The notes under the pieces are model-generated. The model was not told the origin of the DNA. It searched no databases and was given only the letters and a program-made list of their open reading frames with translations. This document shows, in pieces, positions 1 through 10,050 of a stretch of 64,000 bases of DNA. How positions within the stretch are numbered: position 1 is the stretch's first letter; each line of letters begins with the position of its first letter. This stretch comes from Neoceratodus forsteri (lineage: Eukaryota; Chordata; Ceratodontiformes; Ceratodontidae): assembly GCA_016271365.2 (NCBI GenBank), contig CM057454.1, forward strand, positions 697,701,501 through 697,765,500. The letters are read 5' to 3'. A program made the position numbers and the translations under genes.

Positions 1-245
1 GAATACTTTCTTGGAAGATTCATAGAAATTTAAAAATAGGGATAGTAAGGTTTAGGTTTGACCTGCCTCCCAACACGACTTCCAGTGGATCGCTTCCAAA
101 GCTGGGTCATCAGCATGGCAGCATGGTGTTCTGATGCTGGACCATGGTGGTTACCATAAAGCCTAATATTTAGGGTCAATGAGCCTAACAACATTGGTGA
201 TATTTTGTTCTCTAGCTTTAAACTTATAGGGGCTTAAAATACAGC

Positions 246-575
246 AGTTTATGTAACTGTGAAATGTAATATTATCATTTCTGAAAGTTCAGAGGCTTAT
301 ACCTCGGGCACCTTTAAAGCTAGAGATATAAAACTTGGCATATATGTGGATGGGCATGGGTAATATTATCATACTAAATTTGGTGCAATTTGCAAATGCT
401 TTTAGTTTATGTAGTTGATAGCATTAATTTAAACATTTCTGAATGTTTGGAGGCTTATAACTCAGTCAAAGATTATTAAAGATAAAGATCTGAGTCTTGG
501 CACACATCTGTATAATCACTTAGACAGACTATTTTCCACATTTGGTGCAATGTGAACAAAGACTATTAAAATGAG
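246..575. repeat. Degenerate 158-bp tandem repeat, about two units
   Basis: The words TTTCTGAAAGTTCAGAGGCTTAT (near 278) and its variant TTTCTGAATGTTTGGAGGCTTAT (near 436) are 158 bases apart. The sequence between them also matches in order: an 'agtttatgta' block, a 'cttggca' block and a 'tttggtgcaa' block recur at the same spacing. I see no coding capacity. The family is not recognised; it could be a satellite remnant or the body of an old transposon. Confidence 0.6.
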
Positions 576-627
576 ATGGAAATAACCAAAATCACGATTT
601 TGGCAAAATTACGTGAAATTGTCACAA

Positions 628-745
628 AAGCAATGGCCGATGTCACATTTATAAGGTAGAAAAAGAAATGGGAAGACTGGATGGGCCTTGTGGTTCTTAT
701 CTGCTGTCAACTTCTATGTTTCTATGTTTCTATGTTTCTATGTTA
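628..745 (+). mobile_element. CR1 LINE 3' end fragment
   Basis: The segment closely matches the 3' untranslated end of the longer CR1 copy near 14400-14513, including 'aaggccgatggcacatttataagg', 'gactggatgggcctt' and 'ccttatctgc'. It ends in about four copies of the octamer TATGTTTC. CR1 elements end in a short tandem octamer instead of poly(A), so the right end is a true element terminus. The left end is 5' truncated, which is usual for LINE insertions. No coding sequence remains. Confidence 0.85.
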
Positions 746-746
746 A

Positions 747-768
747 GTTCCATGAAATTTCATGGAAC
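747..768. repeat. 22-bp perfect palindrome beside a CR1 terminus
   Basis: The half-site GTTCCATGAAA is followed directly by its exact reverse complement with no spacer. It begins one or two bases after the CR1 3' octamer repeat. It may be the target site or part of an older palindromic repeat; function unknown. Confidence 0.7.
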
Positions 769-1904
769 CGAAATCAGCATTTCACCAGAATTCCACAGGA
801 AGAAGAAGAACAAATTCACCCATCTCTAGCCTTGTGTTAGCCCAGAAAGACTATGTCCATGGCCCTTCCCCTGTCCAGCTACCTGGTCACCCCTGAGGAT
901 AACAGTAACATTGATACATAGGATGCACTGAATTGTCCATGGTTAACTCTTTGCACAGCATTGGTAAGTGCTTTTTGTCTGCTGCACATACTGAGGTTTT
1001 TGTACCCTCACCTTTTGGTTAGTAAATCATTGAAAATGAAATCCTTTTGAGTGCTGTTAAAGTTCTCAACATTGGCACTTTCAGAAATAATTATTGTGGG
1101 GGCTGTTTCAGTTTCCTGCACCTCCCTGGTTATCCCCCAGAAAAAAAGGTGTTCATGTCAGTTTGTCATCATCTGCTGCCCCATATAAAGCCATACTGAG
1201 AAGAAACAATAGCCTTGGCCTCCATCAAGTCCTTTGTTGTTCTATCAGACATCCATAACTACAAAGCTGGACTGCTTACTATAGCTAATTATGTGAATAA
1301 AACTGAAAGCTTTTTTGTCCAATGTACTGCAAATATACTAATCCCCAAAAAGCAGAAATTAGTTCAATTGACGCTGCTATTTCATTTTGTATTTTAGATT
1401 GAGTAATGAGACTGATGTTGGAAAACATCAGCTAAAACATACTTGACAATAGAGAAATGTGAGAAACTAATACAGTATTGCCATGATTTATGTTGCAGAT
1501 GCTTTCCTGGATAATTAATATATGATATGTTTGGTAATCATTGGTGGTATGTAGAAGCACTAGTCATAGGAACTTATGTACAGTAGCATGGAAAGGTAAT
1601 GAAGTGCTCTACTTTGTGTAAAACATTTATATTGTTCCAATAAATGTACCACACTACAATGTCTCTTGCGTTCTTCCTTAATTAATTTGCCATTACGATA
1701 TTTATGGTTTGACCAGTCATAGCAAGAACAAGACATTTTAAGTGTTAGTCTCATGCACTGGGATCTTACATTTGTATAGTGTCATGTATGTAGGGAACAG
1801 TTTTTCACGCTGTAATAAAAATATACCTTTTTTAACAAGAGCCGTAATAGAATCTGCAGATTATTACCAAACTCTGTCCAGAGCCGATAGGGTTGATTCT
1901 GAGG
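769..1904. other. Unassigned AT-rich sequence
   Basis: No homology to a known family is visible. Short open frames at 1215-1397, 1560-1754 and 1742-2032 have no recognisable domain or codon bias and are probably chance. Confidence 0.5.
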
Positions 1905-2790
1905 AATTTGAGGTAAAAATATGTATAATTACCAAAGTGATGAGCCTGCATAGACTCATAAATTTGTTACTTTGTAATATTTGTTGTTTTGTAATATTTT
2001 TACACCACATTTTCAACATAGCTTTGTTATGATCCTGTCTCATGGGGAAGGGCAGAGAACATGTTCAACTCCTGGCGTAAAGGTGATTTTGTGCAGGGAC
2101 CGAAAAATCACCTTTTCGGGATGTGAAAAACATTTCGGCCAGGATATGAAAAATGGCAGCTGTCACATTCATGAGGTGCAGTAAAGAAATGGCTATGTTG
2201 TATACATGTGGTAAAAATATTGAAACTTACCAAAGTAATGAGTCTGTGTTCCCAAAATTCAATGTAGGTTCATTACGTTGTTTCTTTTGTAATATTTTTA
2301 AGCCAAATTTTCAACATGGCCTTCTTATGACTCCACCTCATGAACAAGGGCAGAAAAAAATTTCAACTCCTGCCCAAAAGGTGGTTTTGTGCAGGGACTA
2401 CTAAATCACCTTTCAGGATGTAAAAAACATTTTGGCCAGGATTTGAAAAATGGCAGCTGTCACATTCATGAGGTGCTGTTAAGATATGGTAATGTTGTAA
2501 ATATGGGGTAAAACATGAAAATTACCAAAGTTACGAGTCTGCATTCATAAAATTCAAATAAGACTCATAACTTTATTGTTTTTTAATATTTTCACACCAA
2601 ATTTTCAACATCGTCTTCTTATGACCCCACCTCAGGAACAAGGGCAGAGAACATTTTCAATTCCTGCCTGAAAGGTAATTTTTCACAGGGACTGCAAAGT
2701 CACCTTTAGGGACAGATTTGCCTAATGTCTGTGCAATTGTTCATGAGGTGCGGCCCAAAAAATGCATGTTGAAAATTTGGGGCAAATATA
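1905..2790. repeat. Tandem array of ~298-bp palindromic units, array 1
   Basis: Three units begin near 1997, 2294 and 2589 (spacing about 297 and 295), preceded by part of a fourth. Each unit is a long imperfect palindrome. The arm CCAAATTTTCAACAT is answered by ATGTTGAAAATTTGG, the arm CACCTCATGAAC by GTTCATGAGGTG, and the centre is a hairpin with AAAGGTGATTTT paired to AAAATCACCTTT (2078-2113). The same repeat occurs at 34345-35180, so this is a dispersed family and not a local duplication. It has no coding frame. The family is not recognised. Confidence 0.8.
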
Positions 2791-3240
2791 TGCAAAAATG
2801 CCTAGTATGCAACCAAGTTCAAAACACCATTGAAATACATTGAACTACATACCTGTTTCTTCAGTTCATGGTCCAGCTTTGAAGAGTGAAGACGTGTCTG
2901 TGGACCAGAGAGGATTACAGTGTTTGACCCAGATTGGTAAGTAAGGGCTTGCAGGGGTGTGGGGTGGTGGGTGCTGAGTGGGAGGTGGGGTGGGAAGGCA
3001 GGAATGACCGAAAAAACATCAGTGGATGTTTTCTTTTTATCTGATTAAAAAAACAACAAGGGTTCTGGATCATGACATGGGGGAATTGTGCATTGTAAAT
3101 GTCACTCTTTTGTTTGTAGGCAGGTGCTGAGAGAGGAGGGTCGGGTGGGGGAATATTTAAAAAACAAACACCATGGACTCCTGATTGCAGCACTGGGGGA
3201 TTGGGCACCCCTACTGTCACTTTAATGTTTCTGGGGGGGT
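2791..3240 (+). repeat. Downstream flank of the palindromic repeat family
   Basis: After the last unit both loci continue with related sequence: 'cttcagttcatggtccagctttgaagag' here and 'cttcagtttgcggctggctttgaagag' near 35235. Each then has a GGTAAGTA word, a G-rich tract and the block GATTGGGCACCCCT (3199 here, near 35666 there). The flank is therefore part of the same dispersed element. No protein is evident. Confidence 0.6.
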
Positions 3241-4919
3241 GAAGTGGTGGTTGCTGAGAGAAAGCATCAGGTGGGAGGGGAGATATTTAATTTAAAAAAA
3301 TTGGTGATCACGGTGGAACATGATACACTTCACTATATACACAATGGCCGCTGCACCGTACTGCACATGCGCTAGTAATCGTGCATGTGTAATGCAATCT
3401 GGTGTCCATCTTGGACATGGTGGAGTGTGTCATTTTCCACTATGACCACCGACACAGTAAAAATCGTGCAGTGCTACTTCCAATTGAGATAATGAGTGGA
3501 GTGCTTCATGGACACAGAGGTGACTGTGGTGCAACACCAACATGTGGTTCGGTTCGAAGGAATGTGCTGAGTCCTTTTCTCATAGCAAGAGGTCTGGAGG
3601 GCTACTTCCACTGCAGCCCTAAAAATAGGACTATGCTATTTTGTAAAATTTGTCAAATATAGCAACATCTGCAGTTTTGTGGACAGCAGAGAATGTATGG
3701 TGTTTTTTTCTTTATTCACAAAATCGTAAATCGTAAACTTGTGGTAGTGTTTTACAGTAGCTGTTCACTACAAGCAAATAAGAGACTGGCAACTATAGTA
3801 ACTACTGTAAAGTATATCAAAACATTAAAGAACAGGATCTTTGAGCTGTACAATAGTTTTGAGTGAGCATGTCCATTGTTGCTCAGAATCATCAAGTAGG
3901 CTAAATGGTTTGTCAGTGAGCAAGTGCAGCAATAGGTTAATTGGTGACCAATGAAACAGACCAATCATGGTACTGGTGGCAGCCCCAGTTAAAAAGCATT
4001 CATCTTGCGTATTATTAGCTTACAAAGCAAAAGGTGTATATACTGTACAGTAGGTAAAGACAGAGCATATATTCAGAAAGGAGACAACTCTGAAACTCTG
4101 AACACCCCAGTGTTCTACTCTAATTGAGCGTCTTCATTAGGTACTGTCCTCTTGACCACATTGGATTTATGATGCCATGAAAATGCAATACTCATGTAAA
4201 ATAGTAGAAGATTATACTGGCATAAAATCACCCAGTCAAGGTAACTGTATGCCAATGCTCAATACTGTTATTATACAGTGAATAAATTACAATGCACAAA
4301 GCATAAACTTACTATTGCAAATCCAAATATTGCTAGAATGATACATAAAAGGAGACATTATAGCAATATTAAATGTACTAATTAACATCAAGATAAAAAT
4401 AAGTTAACATCCATATTTAATGCACTGATGTAAAATCAATGCCAGATAGATATTTTTGACTTTACTTCTGGGCTCCTTCTAGCTATTCCTCTCTTCCATT
4501 TTTGGATAAATAGTTTGTACTGTAGAGGTGCTGCTTTTTGGAGCAGAGTCATAAAACGAGAGATCATAGAATAACTATTTGATATGCAGCTGTGTCTTGA
4601 AAAAAGAGGAAATACAATACAAAATGGACAGGAAAAAGCATGGAATGTTAGTTGCATTCCATATTTTCACACCAATATGAAATAAATGCATACTGTGTGG
4701 CAGCTAATGGCTTAATAGTACTTTATTTGCTCTTATAAGAGAATGTGATAACACATGAGCATCTTACAAAAAATCAGGATCACAATTGACTTGTTTAGTT
4801 ATACACAGCTGAGGAGCAAATGTGAGACAACTTTAAAAACTGCAAAAATAAATTGCTCTACTGTAGCAACAAATTAATAGCTCTGTGGGCTTGAGGTATT
4901 TTTTGAAAAAACAGTAACC
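3241..4919. other. Unassigned sequence
   Basis: No repeat family, RNA gene or coding exon can be recognised. The frames at 3402-3662, 3752-3964 and 4436-4657 show no domain or motif. Confidence 0.5.
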
Positions 4920-5316
4920 ATATTTTAAAGGGTCCAGACAATTTCTAGTCTATTGCCCTAAATGGTGGCACAGTTTCATACTCTTTATCCATAGCCAACC
5001 TATTTAATCAAGCATTTCTTGACCTGAATCACTGTAATATCTTCTCTCCTGTTAACCTGGTGCCTGTAACAAGTGATTCTGTAGTCACAAAGTCCTCTGT
5101 ACCCAAGTTCTACCTGAATCTAGGGAAAAACAAGTGTTCTACTTATTGTCTAATGTCAATGCAGGCACCCATGTTGGTTGTGATGACCTTTATCCCAGAC
5201 TAATTAAAGTGGTTGTTCTGGTGATCTCTGCACCTGTAGCAAAAATATTTAATCTCTCATTTCTTACATGGACAGTAGCTGACTGCTGGAAATTGGCTAA
5301 AGTTATTTCACTTCAT
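4920..5316 (+). pseudogene. Old LINE reverse transcriptase remnant, 5' piece
   Basis: The translation near 5150-5312 reads like the N-terminal part of a LINE RT: a Gly-Cys-Asp-Asp-Leu-Tyr-Pro-Arg-Leu segment, then a run resembling 'APVAKIFNLSF', then 'DCWKLAKVI'. These match the 'P..LLK..AP.IA..L..IFN.SL..G..P..WK.A.V.P' core seen in L2/Rex1-type RTs. The frame stops where an L1/Tx1 element starts and resumes after it at 9628, so the two pieces belong to one element. The copy is ancient, with several frame breaks. The exact clade cannot be set by eye. Confidence 0.65.
5302..5316. repeat. Target-site duplication, left copy, of the L1/Tx1 insertion
   Basis: GTTATTTCACTTCAT here pairs with GTTACTTAACTTCAT at 9613-9627, 13 of 15 bases identical. 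The length is typical of L1-type integration. The interrupted RT frame reads continuously if one copy is removed. Confidence 0.75.
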
Positions 5317-6209
5317 TTAATTAAATATGCTTTATTGAAACACAAAGAGAACAAAAAAGAATGACATACAGTAACATGATTGCAAACATTAAAAAATACA
5401 GTAAAGGATAAACTTTTCTAACAAAATTCACAAAACCCACCCCCTTCCCTCCCTCCTCCTGTCTCTTCACATCCCCCCTCCCCAAGGAACACCTAAGAAG
5501 AACTAAAATCTATTATTGCACACCAGCAGAAAATAAGGGTCTCAAGAATCATTCAAAAACTAAGTAAGGTGTATTTCCAACGACTACTCCGGATGGGTCA
5601 GTAAGGCATATAATGACTCCCATCTAGCTCTAAAATGCTTAACTTGGTGATGTATGGAGGCAATTTGTTTTTCCATCTCTAAGGCCTGAAGGATTTCTTG
5701 ATACCACTTACAGTATGAAGGTGTAGTATCTTCAAGCCAATGACGGGCAATAATCAACTTGGCAGTTATGGAAATCATAGCCATGTGGGCTTTTCATGAC
5801 CCAAAAAGATCAGAGGGGTAGAGGCCCACTAGACAACTTCCAGTTGAAATAAGCATCCAAGCCCAAGAATGGATCTAGGGATGTCTTTATAGCCTCCTAG
5901 AATGGAGTGATCTTATCACAGCCCCATAAAACATGCTTGAGATTACCATCAACCTTCCCACATCTGATATATAGAGGAGAAGGGAGCCTACCCATCCAGT
6001 GACGTCGCATGAGGGTGTAGTGCAAGTTATGCAAAACTTTAATTTGAAGGAGACAATAGTGGTCCTGTTTAATATATTTGTATAAGGAATGCCAAACAAG
6101 CTTCCAGACGGCAGGATCATCAGAAACAGACAAAGTTTGTTGCCAGTAATAACATATGCCTGAAAGGTGCTTAGGGTCAAACTTCTGAAAAAAATGTATA
6201 AAATTTAGA
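5317..6209 (-). mobile_element. L1/Tx1-type LINE, ORF2 C-terminus and 3' end
   Basis: On the minus strand, frames at 6133-5897 and 5784-5584 give the C-terminal region of an L1/Tx1 ORF2 protein. A segment like 'LPSPLYIRCGKVDGN.KHVLWGC' corresponds to the tryptophan/histidine-rich Cys region in which L1 ORF2p carries a C-terminal zinc-knuckle-like motif. It is followed by 'IIARHWLED' and 'EKQIASIHHQ', characteristic of the extreme C-terminus of these proteins. The element end on the left contains a polyadenylation-type AATAAA (reverse complement near 5330). Several stops and frame shifts are present. The upstream part continues at 9063-9612, beyond a nested LINE. Confidence 0.75.
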
Positions 6210-6269
6210 TATCAGGTGGGGCTGTATAGCAATAGACAAACACACCTGGAATTATACCTACACTCTACT

Positions 6270-7297
6270 TGATTGGATACTGTCAAACCACCACGAAAGA
6301 ATCCTTAAGGTGTCTGTACTCCCTGATATTTTAAGTGACTACTCACCTGTTATCTGCTCTTGGGCTACCAAATTCGCCAAGCCCCCTCCTAAAATAATAC
6401 ACAACAGGATACTCAAGCAGGGGCACCTTCAGCTGCTAAAATCATGTCTAAGCAGGCGGGATTGGTCAATAATTGACTCATTCAATGATACAAGCAAAGC
6501 CTTGGAACTGTTCATCAGCTGCTTTATGGTTTCCTGTGATATCCATGCACCACTTAAAAAGATGAAGGTAAAAGCAGGACTAACCCATGGATAAACTCTG
6601 AGCTTGTATCATGGCTCAAACAAAGGGACCACCTCTGGCACTGTGCTCAAGCCACATCAGTGCAAGGGGACATTCAAAATTACAAATCTGCAAGAAATGG
6701 CTGTACCAGAGTTATACGGAAGGCTAAAAGCAAATATTTTTGGGAGACACTCTCCAACTCCTGGGGTGATGGGAAAAAAATTTGGAATAACCTGAAGAAC
6801 CTCACAGGGAAGGATACTAAGGCATCACCCACCATGCTCAACATTGATGGAACACCTATGCTAGATCTAGGTACCATCTCCAATACGTTCAGCAATGCTT
6901 TCTCTAACCTTGGCAGTGTCCTTCCACCTGAGTTTTTCAATGCCCCCACCACCAATTCCCACTTTGACACTGCATCCCAAGTACACACAGCTCTGCAGTT
7001 CTTTTTCAAAGAGATCCCAATGCACTTAGCTAGAACCTATATATGCAAGGCCATCCGCAAAACTGGCTACAGTGGTGACTCACTCAACCTGAAGCTGCTT
7101 GTACTAGTCCTAGATGAAATCCTTGAACCCCTGACAAAGATCTTCTACCTTTCCCTAAGATTGGGTCAATTCCCATCACTCTGGAAACAGGTGACTATAA
7201 CACCTGTACACAAAAGTGGAGACAAGTCACTGAACGCAAACTACAGGCCCATCTCCATCCTCCCCCCTTATCTAAAGCTCTGGAATGAATGGTCTTG
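6270..7297 (+). pseudogene. Endonuclease end and pre-RT linker of the L2/Rex1-like LINE
   Basis: Translation from 6310 begins 'VSVLPDILSDYSPVICSW', the last conserved block of the APE endonuclease (usually Ser-Asp-His; here His is Tyr, so this copy is probably catalytically dead). After a frame break near 6590, the frame 6660-7298 carries the linker, with 'IRKAKSKYFWETL' and 'NNLKNLTGK', and the start of RT: 'LTKIFYLSLRLGQFP', 'WKQVTITPVHKSGDK' and 'NYRPISILP' are RT blocks 0-2. It ends at a stop near 7297 after a frame slip. Confidence 0.8.
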
Positions 7298-7299
7298 AA

Positions 7300-8359
7300 C
7301 CAGCTTGTCGAGTTCCTGGACAAATAAGAAATCCAGTGTCCAAAACAGCATGGCTTCCGAAAAAGGCATAGTACTACCATGGCACTGTTGGAATTTACCG
7401 GATTCATCCATGACACCCTCAACCAAGGAATCTGTGGGGAGGTAGTATTCATTGACCTGACAAAGACCTTTGATACTGTTAACCACCCACCCCTACTCAG
7501 ACAACTGACCAATCTTGGGCTCTCCAAGGATACACTGCCCTGGTTTGCTAGCTACCTTGAGGGAAGGGTCCAACACATTTGGATTGCTGGTGTCACCTCT
7601 GATGAAAAACCAGTCCTCTCAGGTGTCCTGCAGGGGTCTATTCTGGGGCCATTACTCTTTTCTCTCTTCCTGAACAGTCTCCCTAGCATCTGCCAACAAA
7701 GAATATTACTCTATGCGGATGATGCAGTGCTGTTTACTAGCAACCAAGACTCTAAACAACTTGAGAGTCAGTTGCAGTGTGATTTCAGGCATGTTGAAGA
7801 GTGGTTTAGCTCACATAAACTCGTCCTGAACTACAGCAAAACTAAGGTCATGACATTTTGCACCACACGGAGCAAGTGTAAACCTCTGTCCCTCACCATC
7901 AAGAACCAAGTGAGGACTTCACTTGAAAATGTTCCTGAGTTTAAATATCTCACCATCACCTTGGACAGTTCCCTTTCTTACACACGGCACATTGGCAATG
8001 TAGCTAAGGCTGCCAACATACAGATCGGCCTGCTCCACAAGCACAAAACCTGCATGACCACTGATGCCCTTAGACTGGCCATCTACAGCTCCATCACCTC
8101 CATTGTCAACTACTGTCTAGTCATCTATGGCTCTGCTTCCCCTACTCCCCTCCGGAGGATATCAGTGTCACTCAACAAGGCCTGTAGGCTTCTAATGGGT
8201 GCCACCCACCTAACACACACCTGTGACCTGCATGCCCAGGCCAGATGGCTACCACTCCTTTGTAGAATACTATACCAGACCTGCTTGTTAACCAAAAAAA
8301 TTCTCCTTGGGCTCATGCCACCAGGAGTGGCAAAGCTTATTGCCAACAGCAGTACCTAG
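7300..8359 (+). pseudogene. Reverse transcriptase of the L2/Rex1-like LINE
   Basis: After a stop near 7326 the frame is open for 326 codons from 7379. RT blocks appear in order: 'CPKQHGFRKRHSTT' (before the Met), 'VVFIDLTKTFDTVNH' (block A, first catalytic Asp), '[18 protein letters not shown]' (block B), 'LLYADDAVLF' (block C, both catalytic Asp intact, residues 112-115), then 'HKLVLNYSKTKVMTF' and 'FKYLTITLDSSLS'. The protein copies element RNA into cDNA at a nicked target. The catalytic centre is preserved but the copy is broken by frame shifts upstream and a stop at 8359. Confidence 0.85.
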
Positions 8360-9038
8360 CTAACATGCAGTGCTTTATATCAAACCTTCCAGGTCCGCAG
8401 ATGCCAGACCACAATGCATCAGAGGTCATTCATGCACAGGGCTCCTCAGTGGTACAATACCCTTAAAAAAAGAAACACCTACAACTGCTACACTTGGTCC
8501 CTTTAAAAGGCGACTCCGACTATTCCTCAACTCTACCATTCAATGTGACTGCCTCTCCTAAGTAACTGTCTCCTCATTTTACCCTAGTCAAAGGTGACCT
8601 GTAACCTCACTTAGAGCTCCACTTTTTTGGTACCAGTTTCCCCTACTCTCACCCCTTACCCCCCCTCCACACCACACTGCCTCACCCACCCCCTCCTCTC
8701 TCTAATGGCACTTTCAGATATGGGTCCCTCCAGCCCATCCACCTTGCAATTTTTCCACCTACCTCTACCCGCTGACTATGGCCCTTTAGCCTGCCTACTT
8801 TTTCCTGACTCCCTCCTACCCTATACTAACTATATACTGTTCACCCTGAAACTTGTTTGAAGCTGGCTTATGTTGTCTCTCTCTCCATTTTTGGCTGTAT
8901 AATAAATGCTTAGACATCTTTGTGTTTTTAAGACTGTAACCATTATTGACCTTTGTATGTATGTTACCCTACATCCTTTGATGTGGAACCTTTGTAAATG
9001 AGCAGTTCCTGCTCAAAGGTACTTGTAATTCTAGAGTT
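8360..9038 (+). other. C-terminal tail and 3' untranslated region of the L2/Rex1-like LINE
   Basis: A frame at 8370-8561 continues the C-terminus after a frame shift (APQWYN and GPFKRRLRLFL-like words of this clade). The rest is C-rich non-coding sequence leading to 'ggaacctttgtaaatgagca...ctcaaaggta', the conserved 3' end shared with the fragment at 37234-37556. Confidence 0.6.
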
Positions 9039-9062
9039 TAATAAAATAAAAAATAAAATAAA

Positions 9063-9612
9063 TTCAGAGTTCTGAGGGTTTGATATAAGACACTTACCTA
9101 GGCAGCCAATAATGGCCTGCTTACTCTGGAGGTATTTAAACCCCAAACAGTAGGAAAGCGAAAAACAATCTTTGAAGGCAGGGTAGGGAAGAAAATTGTC
9201 ATTCAAAACCAAAAAATCACAGGTGACATCTCTGAATTGTGGGCAAAATGTCAAAGGTATGGGCCACAGTCAGTCCTGAAATTAGGATTAGCTAAAACCA
9301 GTTGACTAAGTAGTCTGGACAAATCCTTACCCCAAAAGCTATGCATCTGCCCAAGAGCCTTTAGGGGCTACATTAAGGGCATGGATTTTAGGACAGTAGG
9401 TAAATGGGAAGAGTTAACATATAACAAACTGCTTAATCTTATGCCAGCCCTCTGACAGATCTCCTGATCAGTAGTCAACCATAAGGGGGGGGATGTAACT
9501 ATTTTCAACTCTGAGGAGATCTGGGTGACCCCAGAGAAAGAATTTGCTGGCATGTAAGGCACAATAATAAAGAAAGAGATTATGGAGACACAGGCCTCTT
9601 TGATCTCTCAGA
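9063..9612 (-). mobile_element. L1/Tx1-type LINE, upstream ORF2 piece
   Basis: On the minus strand this holds the part of ORF2 just upstream of the piece at 5317-6209. Blocks such as 'FPYPAFKDCFSLSY', 'FKYLQSKQAII' and 'SSELKIV..PPLW' resemble the region after the RT domain of Tx1-like elements. The right end coincides with the 15-bp target duplication at 9613-9627, so it is the 5' truncation point. Total L1 length without the nested LINE is about 1.4 kb. Confidence 0.7.
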
Positions 9613-9627
9613 GTTACTTAACTTCAT
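9613..9627. repeat. Target-site duplication, right copy, of the L1/Tx1 insertion
   Basis: GTTACTTAACTTCAT matches 5302-5316 at 13 of 15 positions and marks the 5' end of the minus-strand L1/Tx1 element. Confidence 0.75.
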
Positions 9628-10050
9628 AAAGGCAGCCTTAAACAGCTTCTAGAAATGTACAGGTCCATCGTACCTATTTTAGCCATTACTCTGGAGATAT
9701 GTATACATAACCAGCTGCAATCTTACTTAGATGCTTACAGCCTCTTAGCAAATGAACACAAAGGGTTTAGGAAGGATCACAGCATGACTACAGCACTTGT
9801 CAAGTTCACAAATGATGAGTTTCATTCCCGTGACAATAGCTTTGAGACTGAGACCATATTTGAGGATCGGTCAAGGCTTTTGACTCAATAGATTATGACA
9901 TCCTGCTTGCTAGAGTATGCTGTCTGTGCTTTGATGAACTATCACTAACATGGGATAAGAGTTGCCTTAGTTCTATATCCCAGGTGGTTAAAATATCTAA
10001 AAGAGGCAAACAGTCTTGCACTCAGGACTATATGTGGCACATCACCAACA
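9628..10050 (+). pseudogene. Old LINE reverse transcriptase remnant, 3' piece
   Basis: This resumes the RT left off at 5316: a His-Lys-Gly start (PLHKG block), then 'YRSIVPILAITLEI' (block NYRPISILP), 'LLANEHKGFRKDHSMTTAL' (QHGFR..HS block) and, after frame breaks, remnants of the SKAFD..DYD block (9862-9900) and 'SQVVKISKRGKQS'. The similarity fades after about 10030, before the YADD block, so the copy is 3' truncated or decayed. Confidence 0.7.

Larger units (their letters stand above)
6210..9062 (+). mobile_element. L2/Rex1-like LINE (CR1 supergroup), 5' truncated, nested in L1
   Basis: A 2.85-kb insertion carries the end of an APE-type endonuclease, the linker, reverse transcriptase, C-terminal domain, a 0.5-kb 3' untranslated region and an A-rich tail of AATAAA-like units at 9039-9062. 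It interrupts the minus-strand L1/Tx1 ORF2, whose coding sequence resumes immediately after the tail. A degenerate duplication (AATTTAGA near 6202, AATTCAGA near 9061) may be the target site. The same 3' end ('gatgtggaacctttgtaaatgagca') recurs near 37480. Clade placement (L2, Rex1 or a neighbour) is uncertain. Confidence 0.8.

Noticed and set aside
1905..2790. CRISPR array
   Set aside because: Units are about 298 bp, palindromic throughout and without variable spacers; the sequence context is eukaryotic.
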